DNA of 7,789 nt, from assembly GCA_014859985.1 (NCBI GenBank), contig JACZKN010000316.1, positions 1 through 7,789 on the forward strand, given 5' to 3'. Within the stretch, counting starts at the first letter, position 1, and each line of letters begins with the position of its first letter. This stretch comes from Candidatus Krumholzibacteriia bacterium (GTDB lineage: Bacteria > Krumholzibacteriota > Krumholzibacteriia > LZORAL124-64-63). Below the pieces are notes generated by a model. That model had not been told where the DNA came from, ran no database searches, and saw only the letters and a list, made by a program, of their open reading frames with translations. Position numbers and translations under genes: made by a program. This document shows, piece after piece, positions 1-6,439 of the stretch.

Positions 1-165
1 TTCCGCGGCCCCGGCGGCCGCCGCCAGGGCCCGGCCCACGGCGTGGGCCCGGGTGTGGTACTCCCAGGCGCGGGGCAGGAACTCCAGGCGCACCAGGCCC
101 GCCGGCCCGGCCACGGCGAGCAGGGGGTCCAACACGGTGCGCAGCAGGGCGTAGCGGATCTCCAT
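1..165 (-). CDS. 5' end of a probable methylated-DNA-protein cysteine methyltransferase (MGMT/Ogt-like), truncated by the window edge
   Basis: Only the first 55 codons are present; the frame runs off the left edge. The start is ATG at 165-163, preceded by a good Shine-Dalgarno (GGAGG, 4 nt before the ATG). The peptide begins MEIRYALLRTVLDPLLAVAG and continues with a 'GLVRLEFLPR' stretch. That resembles the N-terminal ribonuclease-H-like domain of O6-alkylguanine-DNA alkyltransferases, where a 'short substrate-like segment, small hydrophobic strand, GL-x-x-L-x-F' pattern is usual. The decisive PCHR active-site motif would lie about 100 residues further on, outside the window, so the assignment rests on weak N-terminal similarity only. 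If correct, the enzyme repairs O6-alkylguanine in the cytoplasm by irreversible transfer of the alkyl group to its own cysteine. It is transcribed divergently from the M16 peptidase gene. The base composition matches the neighbours, so the reading frame itself is more secure than the function. Confidence 0.5.
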   Translation of the reverse strand, partial: MEIRYALLRTVLDPLLAVAGPAGLVRLEFLPRAWEYHTRAHAVGRALAAAAGAAE

Positions 166-190
166 GACGCCTCCGGGGTTCGGCGGTATC

Positions 191-199
191 ATCCTAGCA
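191..199 (-). promoter_or_regulatory. possible extended -10 promoter element for the leftward gene
   Basis: Read on the minus strand, this is TGC followed by TAGGAT, i.e. an extended -10 (TGn plus a 4/6 match to TATAAT). It would place the transcript start about 20 nt before the ATG at 165, just upstream of the GGAGG ribosome site. No convincing -35 is visible, which extended -10 promoters can tolerate. The rest of the 166-310 divergent gap is GC-rich, and I could not find a comparable promoter for the rightward peptidase gene. Confidence 0.25.
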
Positions 200-310
200 G
201 ATCCGCCGGGACCGGGAAAGCGGCCAGCGGCGCAACGGGGCGGGCCGGATTCCGTACCTTGAAACCCGTGGACCTGCGGATTCCGGCACGACGCGAACGG
301 GAGGCGACCA

Positions 311-3049
311 GTGGACGGCAAGCGACGCTTCGGAGGATGGTGCGGTGCGGCGGCGGCCCTGCTGCTGCTGGCGGGGGCGGCGGCCGCCCAGGGCGACCTG
401 CCCCGGCTCGAGTTCGAGAAATACACCCTGCCCAACGGCCTGGACGTGATCCTGCACGAGGACCACACGATCCCCATGGCCACGGTCAACGTATGGTACC
501 ACGTGGGCTCGCAGAACGAGCGGCCCGGGCGCACGGGCTTCGCCCACCTCTTCGAGCACATGATGTTCCAGGGGTCGGAGAACCACGACAGCGACTACTT
601 CCTGCCCCTGCAGAAGATCGGCGGCCAGGTCAACGGGTCCACCAACAAGGACCGCACCAACTACTGGCAGAACGTGCCCGCGGACCACCTGGAGCTGGCC
701 TTGTGGCTGGAGTCCGACCGCATGCACGGCCTGCTGGCGGCCCTGACCCAGGAGAAGCTGGACAACCAGCGCGACGTGGTGAAGAACGAGAAGCGCCAGC
801 TCGAGAACCAGCCCTACGCCAAGAGCGACGAACTGCTGCTGCAGCTGCTGTACCCGGCCGGCCATCCCTACGCCCACACGGTGATCGGCTCGATGGACGA
901 CCTGTCGGCCGCCACCGTCGAGGACGTCAAGGAGTTCTTCCGCCTCTACTACGCCCCCAACAACGCCAGCCTGTGCGTGGCGGGCGACTTCGACCCCGAG
1001 GCGGTCAAGCCCCTGATCGAGAAGTACTTCGGCACCATCGCGCCGGGCCGGCCGGTGGACCGGGTCGAGCGCTGGATCCCGGTGCTGGACGGCGAGCGGC
1101 GCGCCGTGGCCGAGGACGCGGTGGAACTGCCCCGCCTGACCATGGCCTGGCACACGCCCGGCTGGTACCAGCCGGGCGACGCCGAGCTGGACCTGCTGGC
1201 GGACATCCTGGCCACGGGCAAGAACTCGCGCCTCTACAAGTCGCTGGTCTACGACCTGCAGATCGCCCAGGACGTGGACGCCGCCCAGGAATCCCGGGAG
1301 CTGGGCGGCACCTTCGTCATCGAGGTCACCGCCGCCCCCGGCCAGGACCTGGCGGCCGTGGAGGCCGCGGTGGACGCCGAGCTGGACCTGCTGCTGAAGA
1401 AGGGCGTCACCGAGGCCGAGGTGGAGCTGGCCCGCGTCCGCTACGAGGCGAACTTCGTGCGCGGCCTGCAGCGGGTCGGCGGCTTCGGCGGCAAGGCGGA
1501 CCGCCTGAACCGCTACAACGTGCTGGTCGGCGACCCCGGCTACCTGGGCCGCGACCTGGCCCGCTACCGCGAGGCCAGCGCCCGCAGCATCGCCCTGCAC
1601 GCCCTGCGGCACCTGGACCTGCAGCGGCGGGCGGTGCTGCACGTCCTGCCCCAGGGCGGGCTGACCGTGGCCGACCTGCCTGTCGACCGCAGCCTGATGC
1701 CCGGCAGCAGCGGCGCCGTGGGCTTCACCCCGCCCCCGGTGCAGACCGCGGTCCTGGACAACGGCCTGGAGATCTACCTGGTGCAGAAGCACGACCTGCC
1801 CCTGGTGGACGTGCGCATCGCGGTGCTCAGCGGCTGGTCCGCCGACCCGGCAGCGCGCCCCGGCACCGCCGCGTTCACGGCCGACCTGCTGGACGAGGGC
1901 GCGGGCCGCCTGGACGCCCTGCAGATCGCCGAGCGCGCCGAGTCCCTGGGCGCCCGGCTGGCCACGCGCAGCTTCTTCGACGGCTCGTCCGTCAGCCTGG
2001 ACGTCCTGAAGGCGAACCTGGACGCGGGCCTGGCCCTGATGGCGGACGTCGTGCTGCGGCCCGCCTTCCCGGCGGCGGACTTCGAACGGGTGCGCAAGGC
2101 GCGCCTGGGACTCCTGCAGCAGGAGGCCGTCACGCCGCGGATACAGGCGGTCAAGGAGCTGCAGCGGCGGATGTTCGGGGCGGATCATCCCTACGCCCAG
2201 CCCTTCACGGGCACCGGCACGGAGGAGGGCCTGGCCCGGCTGACGGTCGCCGACCTGCGGGCCTTCCACGCGGCGTGGTACCGGCCCAACAACGCGGCGG
2301 CCATCGTCGTGGGCGACCTGACCCTGGCCGAGGCCAAGGCGGCGCTGGCCAGGGCTTTCGGCAGCTGGGAGCCGCGGGAGACGCCGACGGTGACGGTGCC
2401 CGACCCGCGACCGGTGACCCGGGCGAAGATCGTGGTGATCGACCGCCCCGGCGCCGAGCAGAGCACCATCATGGGCGGCCACGTGGCCCTGTCCCGCTCG
2501 GACGACGAGTACGAGGCCTTCGAGACCCTGAACACGGCCTTCGGCGGCCAGTTCTCCTCGCGCATCAACCTGAACCTGCGGGAGGAGAAGGGCTACACCT
2601 ACGGTGCGCGCTCGCAGCTGGTGGGGCTGCGCGACACCGGCTTCATCCTGGTGAGCGCGCCGGTCCACACCCGGCACACGGCCGAGTCGCTGGCCGAACT
2701 GGTGCGCGAGACGACCGAGATCGGCACGACGCGGCCGCTCACGGCCGGGGAGCTGGAAGACAGCCGCAACCGGCGGGTGCTGGGCTTCCCCCAGCAGTTC
2801 GAGACCATCGGCGCGGTGGCGGGCAGCCTGGAGGAACTGGTGCGCAACGACCTGCCCCTGGATGCCTGGGTCGACTTCCGCGCCCGCGTCGAGAGCCTCA
2901 CGGCCGCGGACCTGACGGCGGCCGCGGCCACGCACCTGGACCCCGGGCGCATGATCTGGGTGATCGTGGGCGATCGGGAGGCGATCGGCACCGGCCTGCA
3001 GGAGCTGGGCCTGGGCCCGGTCGAGTTCACGGACCGCGGCGGCTCCTGA
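311..3049 (+). CDS. exported M16 family zinc peptidase (pitrilysin type), two-domain, 912 aa
   Basis: This is a secreted or periplasmic zinc metallopeptidase that degrades peptides. Translation starts at GTG 311, with GGGAGG six bases upstream. Residues 1-27 form a Sec signal peptide (basic start, alanine/leucine core, AAAAQ cleavage region). The N-terminal M16 half (about 33-250) carries the inverted zinc motif HLFEH (H79, E82, H83), and the third zinc ligand is E160 in 'VVKNEKRQ', giving the canonical HxxEH-X76-E spacing. A linked inactive-type half follows (about 475-890). Its second M16 fold begins 'VLDNGLEIYLVQKHDLP', but the zinc-motif position reads AAFTAD (A521, A524, D525), so it cannot bind zinc. 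It keeps the R-x4-Y motif ('LREEKGYTYG', R757 and Y762) that M16 enzymes use to bind substrate and line the active site. The single chain therefore fuses an active and an inactive half, like pitrilysin and many bacterial M16B proteins of about 900 aa. The gene appears monocistronic, with a hairpin terminator shortly after the stop. The substrate is unknown. Confidence 0.95.
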   Translation: MDGKRRFGGWCGAAAALLLLAGAAAAQGDLPRLEFEKYTLPNGLDVILHEDHTIPMATVNVWYHVGSQNERPGRTGFAHLFEHMMFQGSENHDSDYFLPLQKIGGQVNGSTNKDRTNYWQNVPADHLELALWLESDRMHGLLAALTQEKLDNQRDVVKNEKRQLENQPYAKSDELLLQLLYPAGHPYAHTVIGSMDDLSAATVEDVKEFFRLYYAPNNASLCVAGDFDPEAVKPLIEKYFGTIAPGRPVDRVERWIPVLDGERRAVAEDAVELPRLTMAWHTPGWYQPGDAELDLLADILATGKNSRLYKSLVYDLQIAQDVDAAQESRELGGTFVIEVTAAPGQDLAAVEAAVDAELDLLLKKGVTEAEVELARVRYEANFVRGLQRVGGFGGKADRLNRYNVLVGDPGYLGRDLARYREASARSIALHALRHLDLQRRAVLHVLPQGGLTVADLPVDRSLMPGSSGAVGFTPPPVQTAVLDNGLEIYLVQKHDLPLVDVRIAVLSGWSADPAARPGTAAFTADLLDEGAGRLDALQIAERAESLGARLATRSFFDGSSVSLDVLKANLDAGLALMADVVLRPAFPAADFERVRKARLGLLQQEAVTPRIQAVKELQRRMFGADHPYAQPFTGTGTEEGLARLTVADLRAFHAAWYRPNNAAAIVVGDLTLAEAKAALARAFGSWEPRETPTVTVPDPRPVTRAKIVVIDRPGAEQSTIMGGHVALSRSDDEYEAFETLNTAFGGQFSSRINLNLREEKGYTYGARSQLVGLRDTGFILVSAPVHTRHTAESLAELVRETTEIGTTRPLTAGELEDSRNRRVLGFPQQFETIGAVAGSLEELVRNDLPLDAWVDFRARVESLTAADLTAAAATHLDPGRMIWVIVGDREAIGTGLQELGLGPVEFTDRGGS

Positions 3050-3080
3050 CCGCGGTCCGGCGGCGGAGCGCGAACGAACC

Positions 3081-3106
3081 GGGGGGCGGTCCGAGGACCG
3101 CCCCCC
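3081..3106. terminator. GC-rich hairpin between convergent genes, probable bidirectional terminator
   Basis: A perfect 12-bp inverted repeat, GGGGGGCGGTCC / GGACCGCCCCCC, has only two bases between its arms, so the real loop is larger and about 10 bp pair. It lies 31 bp after the M16 peptidase stop and 33 bp after the cytochrome gene stop on the other strand, almost midway in the 90-bp convergent gap. There is no long T-run on either side (TCTG follows on the plus strand), so it is not a textbook Rho-independent terminator. Its position and symmetry still favour a shared transcript end or 3'-end protection. Confidence 0.6.
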
Positions 3107-3139
3107 TCTGCCGCCCCGCGGGGCCGGAACGCCACCACC

Positions 3140-4294
3140 CTACATCTTCGTCCTCGGACCGGTTCCGGGCCACTGCTTCGGCAGCATGGGCTCGTCGTGG
3201 CAGTCGGTGCACGACGGTGTCCGGTTGTAGTCGCCGCCCGCGTGGCAGCTGGTGCAGTCCACCTCGACGTGGATGTCGTCCAGCTTAAGGCCGGTCAGGG
3301 CGTGGTCGAAGTTGCCGACCTCCCAGTGGATGTGGCAGTCGCCGCACCTGCTCGAAGGGGTGCGGAAGTGGTCGGGCGTGCTGTGACAGGTCTGGCAGCT
3401 GACCCCGCCGTGGTAGTCCTTCAGGTCGAAGCCCGTCGAACGCGCGTGGTCGAAGCGCGGCGTCGATTCCTGGCGATGGCAGAAGCCGCAGTCGCGCTCG
3501 GCGTGGCAGGTGTAGCACGAGGCCACGTGGTCGAGCGTGCGCGGCACGGCGGCCTGGTTCTCGCCGTGGTGGCAGCGCTTGCAGCTGTCGCCCTGATGGC
3601 AGTCCACGCAGGCCTGCCCGAACATCTCGACGTGGTCCGCGTGGTGGAAGGTGACCACGGGTCCGTCGGCGTAGGACGTCTCGTAGGTGTAGGTCTCGAC
3701 GGCCTCGATCTTGGGGTGCTGGATGCCGACGATGTCGGTCGGGTCGTGGACCACGGCTCCGGCCGCGCTGCCGGACTCCTCGTGGCAGTAGCTGCAGGAG
3801 CCCTCGCCGCTCCAGTCCAGGTGGCAGTTGATGCACTGCCGGTGGTAGGCGCCCTTCAACGCCGGCATGCTCAGGTCCGCGTCCTGACGGTCCACGGCGT
3901 GGCATTCGCGGCAGGGCGGAATGACGCCCGACTGCTCCGAGTAGTGGTGGCAGTTGGTGCAGCCGCCGTTCATGTCCGCCATGACGGCATGCAGCTTGTG
4001 GGAGAAGACCACCGGCTTGTAGAGGTTGGCCAGCTGGCCGATGACGACCACGTCGGGTCCCTCGCCCACGTCGTGGCTGCCGTAGAAGTGGCCGCCGTGG
4101 CGCGGGCAGTTCACCAGGCAGGGTTCCGCGGCCGTCGGCTTGTCGCAGGTGTGGCACTGGGCGCAGCTGCTCGTCGCCGGCATGTGGGCGCGGGTGGCGG
4201 GCAGCTCCGGCTGGCCGTGCTGCCCGGCCGCCGCCGCCGGCCCCGCCGGCGTCAGCAGGAACGCGGCGGCCACGATGAAGACCAGGCTACGCAT
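3140..4294 (-). CDS. periplasmic multihaem c-type cytochrome with 13 CxxCH motifs (c3/c7-like), 384 aa
   Basis: This is a predicted periplasmic electron-transfer protein. Residues 1-23 are a Sec signal peptide (MRSLVFIVAAAFLL, then a PAAAAG cleavage region); there is no later membrane segment. Thirteen CxxCH haem c motifs start at residues 44, 112, 128, 154, 167, 229, 238, 260, 269, 300, 317, 347 and 362. Many extra histidines, such as FSHKLH (97-102), FHHADH (217-221) and FDH (281, 329), could be distal ligands for bis-His haems, as in class III cytochromes. The region 281-366 holds two copies of a roughly 40-residue unit, FDHxxxTGxxLxDxH...CxxCH...RTPS..C.DCH, each with two haems. Residues 44-63 add C50, C59 and C63 to the first haem motif. 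The gene is last in the cluster; its ATG overlaps the NrfD-like stop by 8 nt, with AAGGAGAGG upstream, which suggests translational coupling. It probably exchanges electrons with the iron-sulfur subunit encoded two genes upstream and with soluble periplasmic carriers. The exact family is not certain. Confidence 0.93.
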   Translation of the reverse strand: MRSLVFIVAAAFLLTPAGPAAAAGQHGQPELPATRAHMPATSSCAQCHTCDKPTAAEPCLVNCPRHGGHFYGSHDVGEGPDVVVIGQLANLYKPVVFSHKLHAVMADMNGGCTNCHHYSEQSGVIPPCRECHAVDRQDADLSMPALKGAYHRQCINCHLDWSGEGSCSYCHEESGSAAGAVVHDPTDIVGIQHPKIEAVETYTYETSYADGPVVTFHHADHVEMFGQACVDCHQGDSCKRCHHGENQAAVPRTLDHVASCYTCHAERDCGFCHRQESTPRFDHARSTGFDLKDYHGGVSCQTCHSTPDHFRTPSSRCGDCHIHWEVGNFDHALTGLKLDDIHVEVDCTSCHAGGDYNRTPSCTDCHDEPMLPKQWPGTGPRTKM

Positions 4295-5489
4295 GGTGGA
4301 CCTCTCCTTCGTCGTGCAGCACCGGGAAGATGAACACGAAAGCCCGGTAGAGCAGCACGAGGATCGAGATGAAGCCGACGGTGAGCACGATCTCCGGGAT
4401 GGCCGGCACGTAGGGCCCGTCGGCGTAGAGCGGCTTGTAGCCGATGATGAACACGTTGATCCGGTTCAGGGCGACGCCCAGGACCACCATCGCCGCCGCC
4501 GAGAACAGCCAGCCCGGCCGGCGGCGCAGGCGGTGGGTCAGCAGGATGGCCCAGGGCAGGACCACGCCGACGATCACCTCGACCAGCCAGGCCACCGACT
4601 GCGGGGAGCCGTCGTCCAGGTAGCGGTAGCTGCCGCGGTTGACCATGTCGATGAGCTTGGAGCCGAAGTAGATCGTCAGCAGGAACGGGATGATGCGCGC
4701 CAGCGGCGCCAGCACGTCCATCTCCAAGGGCCGCTTCAGGGAGCGCGAGGCCAGGATGGACTCGAAGATCGCCATGGCCAGGCCCACCGCGAAGGCCGAG
4801 AGCAGGAACTGCATGGGCAGGATGGTCGTGAACCACAGGGGATGCAGCTTGTCGGGGGCGATCACCATCAGGGTCCCCAGCGAGGACTGGTGGGCGCAGG
4901 AGAGCACCACGCCCAGGATGATGAAGATCGTCATCACGCGATCGAGGGTCCGCTGCAGGACGCGCAGCACGCCCTCGACGAGTCCGTTCAGCGCCCGCAG
5001 GGCGCCCGGCAGGTTCACCCGGCCGAGGAAGCGCTCGCAGACGATGGGCAGGAACTCGATGTACAGCACCGTGAGGTAGAGGCACACGCACATGCCCACC
5101 TCGAAGAGGGCCGAATTGCCGTTGGGCAGCCCGGGCACGAAGTAGTGCCAGATGTTGTAGTAGCGGCCCAGGTCGACGCAGACGCCCAGGCCCACGAAGG
5201 TGTAGCCGAGAGCGGCCGTCAGCAGGGCCGGCCGCACTAGCACCTCGTACTTGTGGCGGTGCAGCACGTGGGCCACGAAGGCGGTGGTGAAGCCGCCGGC
5301 GGCCAGGGCGACGCCCGTGGCCACGTCGATGCCGATCCAGAGCCCCCAGGGGTACTGGTCGTTCAGGTTGGTGACCGCCCCGAGGCCCCAGACGAGCCGG
5401 ATCGCGAGCACGGCCAGGCCGGCGGCCGCCAGGGCCAGCAGGACCCGGACGCCGGGGGTGATGAAGGGGACCGCGTGCCGGTTACTCAT
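4287..5489 (-). CDS. NrfD/HybB-like quinone-interacting integral membrane subunit, 400 aa
   Basis: This is the membrane anchor of a respiratory complex, expected to exchange electrons with ubi- or menaquinol. About ten transmembrane helices are readable, roughly residues 14-36, 50-75, 84-106, 126-150, 184-210, 217-243, 258-282, 299-319, 327-350 and 366-391. The signature 'LNDQYPWGLWIG' before helix 2, followed by 'DVATGVALAAGGF', is typical of HybB-type NrfD proteins. 'CAHQSSLGTL' (198-207) and 'NRINVFIIGY' (342-351) also match conserved NrfD/HybB stretches; the histidine-containing one lies where quinone sites are proposed. The length is close to E. coli HybB (about 390 aa). NrfD proteins carry no haem or Fe-S cofactor, and no cofactor motif is seen here. 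The start is ATG 5489, with GGAGG six bases upstream, and overlaps the ferredoxin gene stop by 8 nt (ATGAGTAA); its own stop overlaps the cytochrome start by 8 nt. Its neighbours indicate a quinone:periplasmic cytochrome module rather than a hydrogenase or Mo-enzyme, because no such catalytic subunit is nearby. Confidence 0.93.
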   Translation of the reverse strand: MSNRHAVPFITPGVRVLLALAAAGLAVLAIRLVWGLGAVTNLNDQYPWGLWIGIDVATGVALAAGGFTTAFVAHVLHRHKYEVLVRPALLTAALGYTFVGLGVCVDLGRYYNIWHYFVPGLPNGNSALFEVGMCVCLYLTVLYIEFLPIVCERFLGRVNLPGALRALNGLVEGVLRVLQRTLDRVMTIFIILGVVLSCAHQSSLGTLMVIAPDKLHPLWFTTILPMQFLLSAFAVGLAMAIFESILASRSLKRPLEMDVLAPLARIIPFLLTIYFGSKLIDMVNRGSYRYLDDGSPQSVAWLVEVIVGVVLPWAILLTHRLRRRPGWLFSAAAMVVLGVALNRINVFIIGYKPLYADGPYVPAIPEIVLTVGFISILVLLYRAFVFIFPVLHDEGEVHHA

Positions 5490-6390
5490 GCTTGTCCTCC
5501 CGCGCCTGGCCGGGGCCCTTGCCCGCCGACTTCAGGATCACGCTGGTCAGGATGAAGACCATCAAGGGTCCGGTGAAGCCCCGGAAGATGCCGTGCTGGA
5601 TGGCCTCGGTGACCTCGGCCGGACTCTGGTTGGCCACGGCCGGCAGGTCGACCTCCTGGAAGCTGCGGTCGCACAGGTACAGCCAGGACGTGCCGCCGGC
5701 CTCGTACTCGCCGTAGACGTGGTCGACGTAGCGTCCCGGGTGGTTGCGGATCCGGTCGTGGGCCACCTTCAGCAGGGCGTCGCGGGTGCCGTAGACCATG
5801 GTCTCCGCGGGGCAGATCTCCACGCAGGCCGGTATGCCGCCTTCGGCGAGGATGCGGTCCGAGCAGAGCGTGCACTTCATCACCCTCGGCGTCAGCGGCT
5901 CGTTGTACTCGTAGGCCGGGATCTGGAACGGGCAGGCCACCATGCAGTAGCGGCAGCCGATGCAGCGCGAGGCGTCGTAGGTGACCGGCCCTCGGGCGTT
6001 CTTCACCAGGGCGCTGACCGGGCAGGCCGACACGCAGGCAGGGTGCTCGCAGTGCAGGCAGTTGACCTTGACGTCCAGTGAACCGGACTGTCCTGCGAGC
6101 GCCGGATAGCGGTTGATCACCGTGAACGTCTGCCGGTCGGGGCGGCGCGTCTTCTCAAGCAGGCTCTTGTCGTCGTAGGACTCGAGCGCGCCCTGGGGCA
6201 GACCGTTCTCCCCGGCGCAGGCGTATTCGCAGCGGCGGCAGCCGATGCAGAAGGTGAAGTCGCAAAGCACGCCCATGCGGTCCGGATCGAGGGCCGGACG
6301 GGCCTGGGCCGTCTCGACGCCGGCCAGGGCCACGGCCGCGGTGCCCGCCGCCGTCCCCGTGATCTTGAAGAAATCCCGTCTGGTGACCAT
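5482..6390 (-). CDS. Tat-exported HybA-like ferredoxin subunit with four [4Fe-4S] cluster motifs and a C-terminal membrane anchor, 302 aa
   Basis: This is the electron-wire subunit of a membrane oxidoreductase, facing the periplasm. Residues 1-30 are a twin-arginine signal (VTRRDFFK, alanine-rich core, AQA). Sixteen cysteines fall in four groups: CIGCRRCEYAC (48-58), CLHCEHPACVSACP (111-124), CIGCRYCMVACP (143-154) and CTLC plus ACVEICP (173-176, 189-194). This is the pattern of four-cluster subunits such as HybA, DmsB and PsrB. Residues about 271-288 (GFTGPLMVFILTSVILK) form one hydrophobic helix, matching the C-terminal anchor of HybA. C43 and C240 lie outside the four groups. The start is ATG 6390, with GGGGAGG eight bases upstream, 49 bp after the regulator stop. 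Its stop overlaps the start of the NrfD-like gene. By family knowledge it would take electrons from quinol at the NrfD-like subunit and pass them to the multihaem cytochrome, or work in reverse. The direction cannot be told from sequence. Confidence 0.94.
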   Translation of the reverse strand: MVTRRDFFKITGTAAGTAAVALAGVETAQARPALDPDRMGVLCDFTFCIGCRRCEYACAGENGLPQGALESYDDKSLLEKTRRPDRQTFTVINRYPALAGQSGSLDVKVNCLHCEHPACVSACPVSALVKNARGPVTYDASRCIGCRYCMVACPFQIPAYEYNEPLTPRVMKCTLCSDRILAEGGIPACVEICPAETMVYGTRDALLKVAHDRIRNHPGRYVDHVYGEYEAGGTSWLYLCDRSFQEVDLPAVANQSPAEVTEAIQHGIFRGFTGPLMVFILTSVILKSAGKGPGQAREDKHE

Positions 6391-6414
6391 TCCCGATTCC
6401 TCCCCGGTTGTTCC

Positions 6415-6431
6415 GCGGGCCCAGGGCCCGC
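6415..6431. other. perfect inverted repeat in the regulator-ferredoxin gap
   Basis: GCGGGCCC-A-GGGCCCGC is an 8-bp perfect inverted repeat centred on one base, lying 10 bp before the ferredoxin Shine-Dalgarno in the only real gap of the cluster. With a minimal loop about 6 bp can pair in the RNA. It is not followed by a U-run on the minus strand, so a classical terminator is unlikely. It could be a partial attenuator, an RNA-processing or stability element that sets regulator and complex at different levels, or chance in GC-rich DNA. Confidence 0.4.
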
Positions 6432-6439
6432 CTGCGCGG

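Noticed and set aside
259..287. TTGAAA at 259-264 as a -35 for the M16 peptidase gene
   Set aside because: No acceptable -10 hexamer lies 16-18 bp downstream (TCCGGC region), so the promoter cannot be supported.
43..3288. Long open frame on the plus strand (over 1000 codons) overlapping the M16 gene, and an equally long one on the minus strand at 194-2935
   Set aside because: Both translate to Arg/Gly/Pro/Ala- or Gln/Val/His-rich low-complexity sequence, typical of alternative frames over GC-rich genes, while the 311-3049 frame has signal peptide, zinc motif and full family architecture.
3197..4333. Open plus-strand frame antisense to the cytochrome gene
   Set aside because: Val/Ala/Arg-rich translation with no motif; the opposite strand encodes 13 CxxCH motifs in a single frame, which cannot be chance.
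4140..5240. Open plus-strand frame antisense to the NrfD-like gene
   Set aside because: The translation is Asp/Gln/His/Glu-rich, a common antisense image of a hydrophobic membrane-protein gene; it has no ribosome site or family similarity.
5482..6390. Hydrogenase-2 (Hyb) operon
   Set aside because: The ferredoxin and NrfD-like genes resemble HybA and HybB, but no [NiFe] large or small subunit or maturation protease is present on either side; the partner is a multihaem cytochrome.
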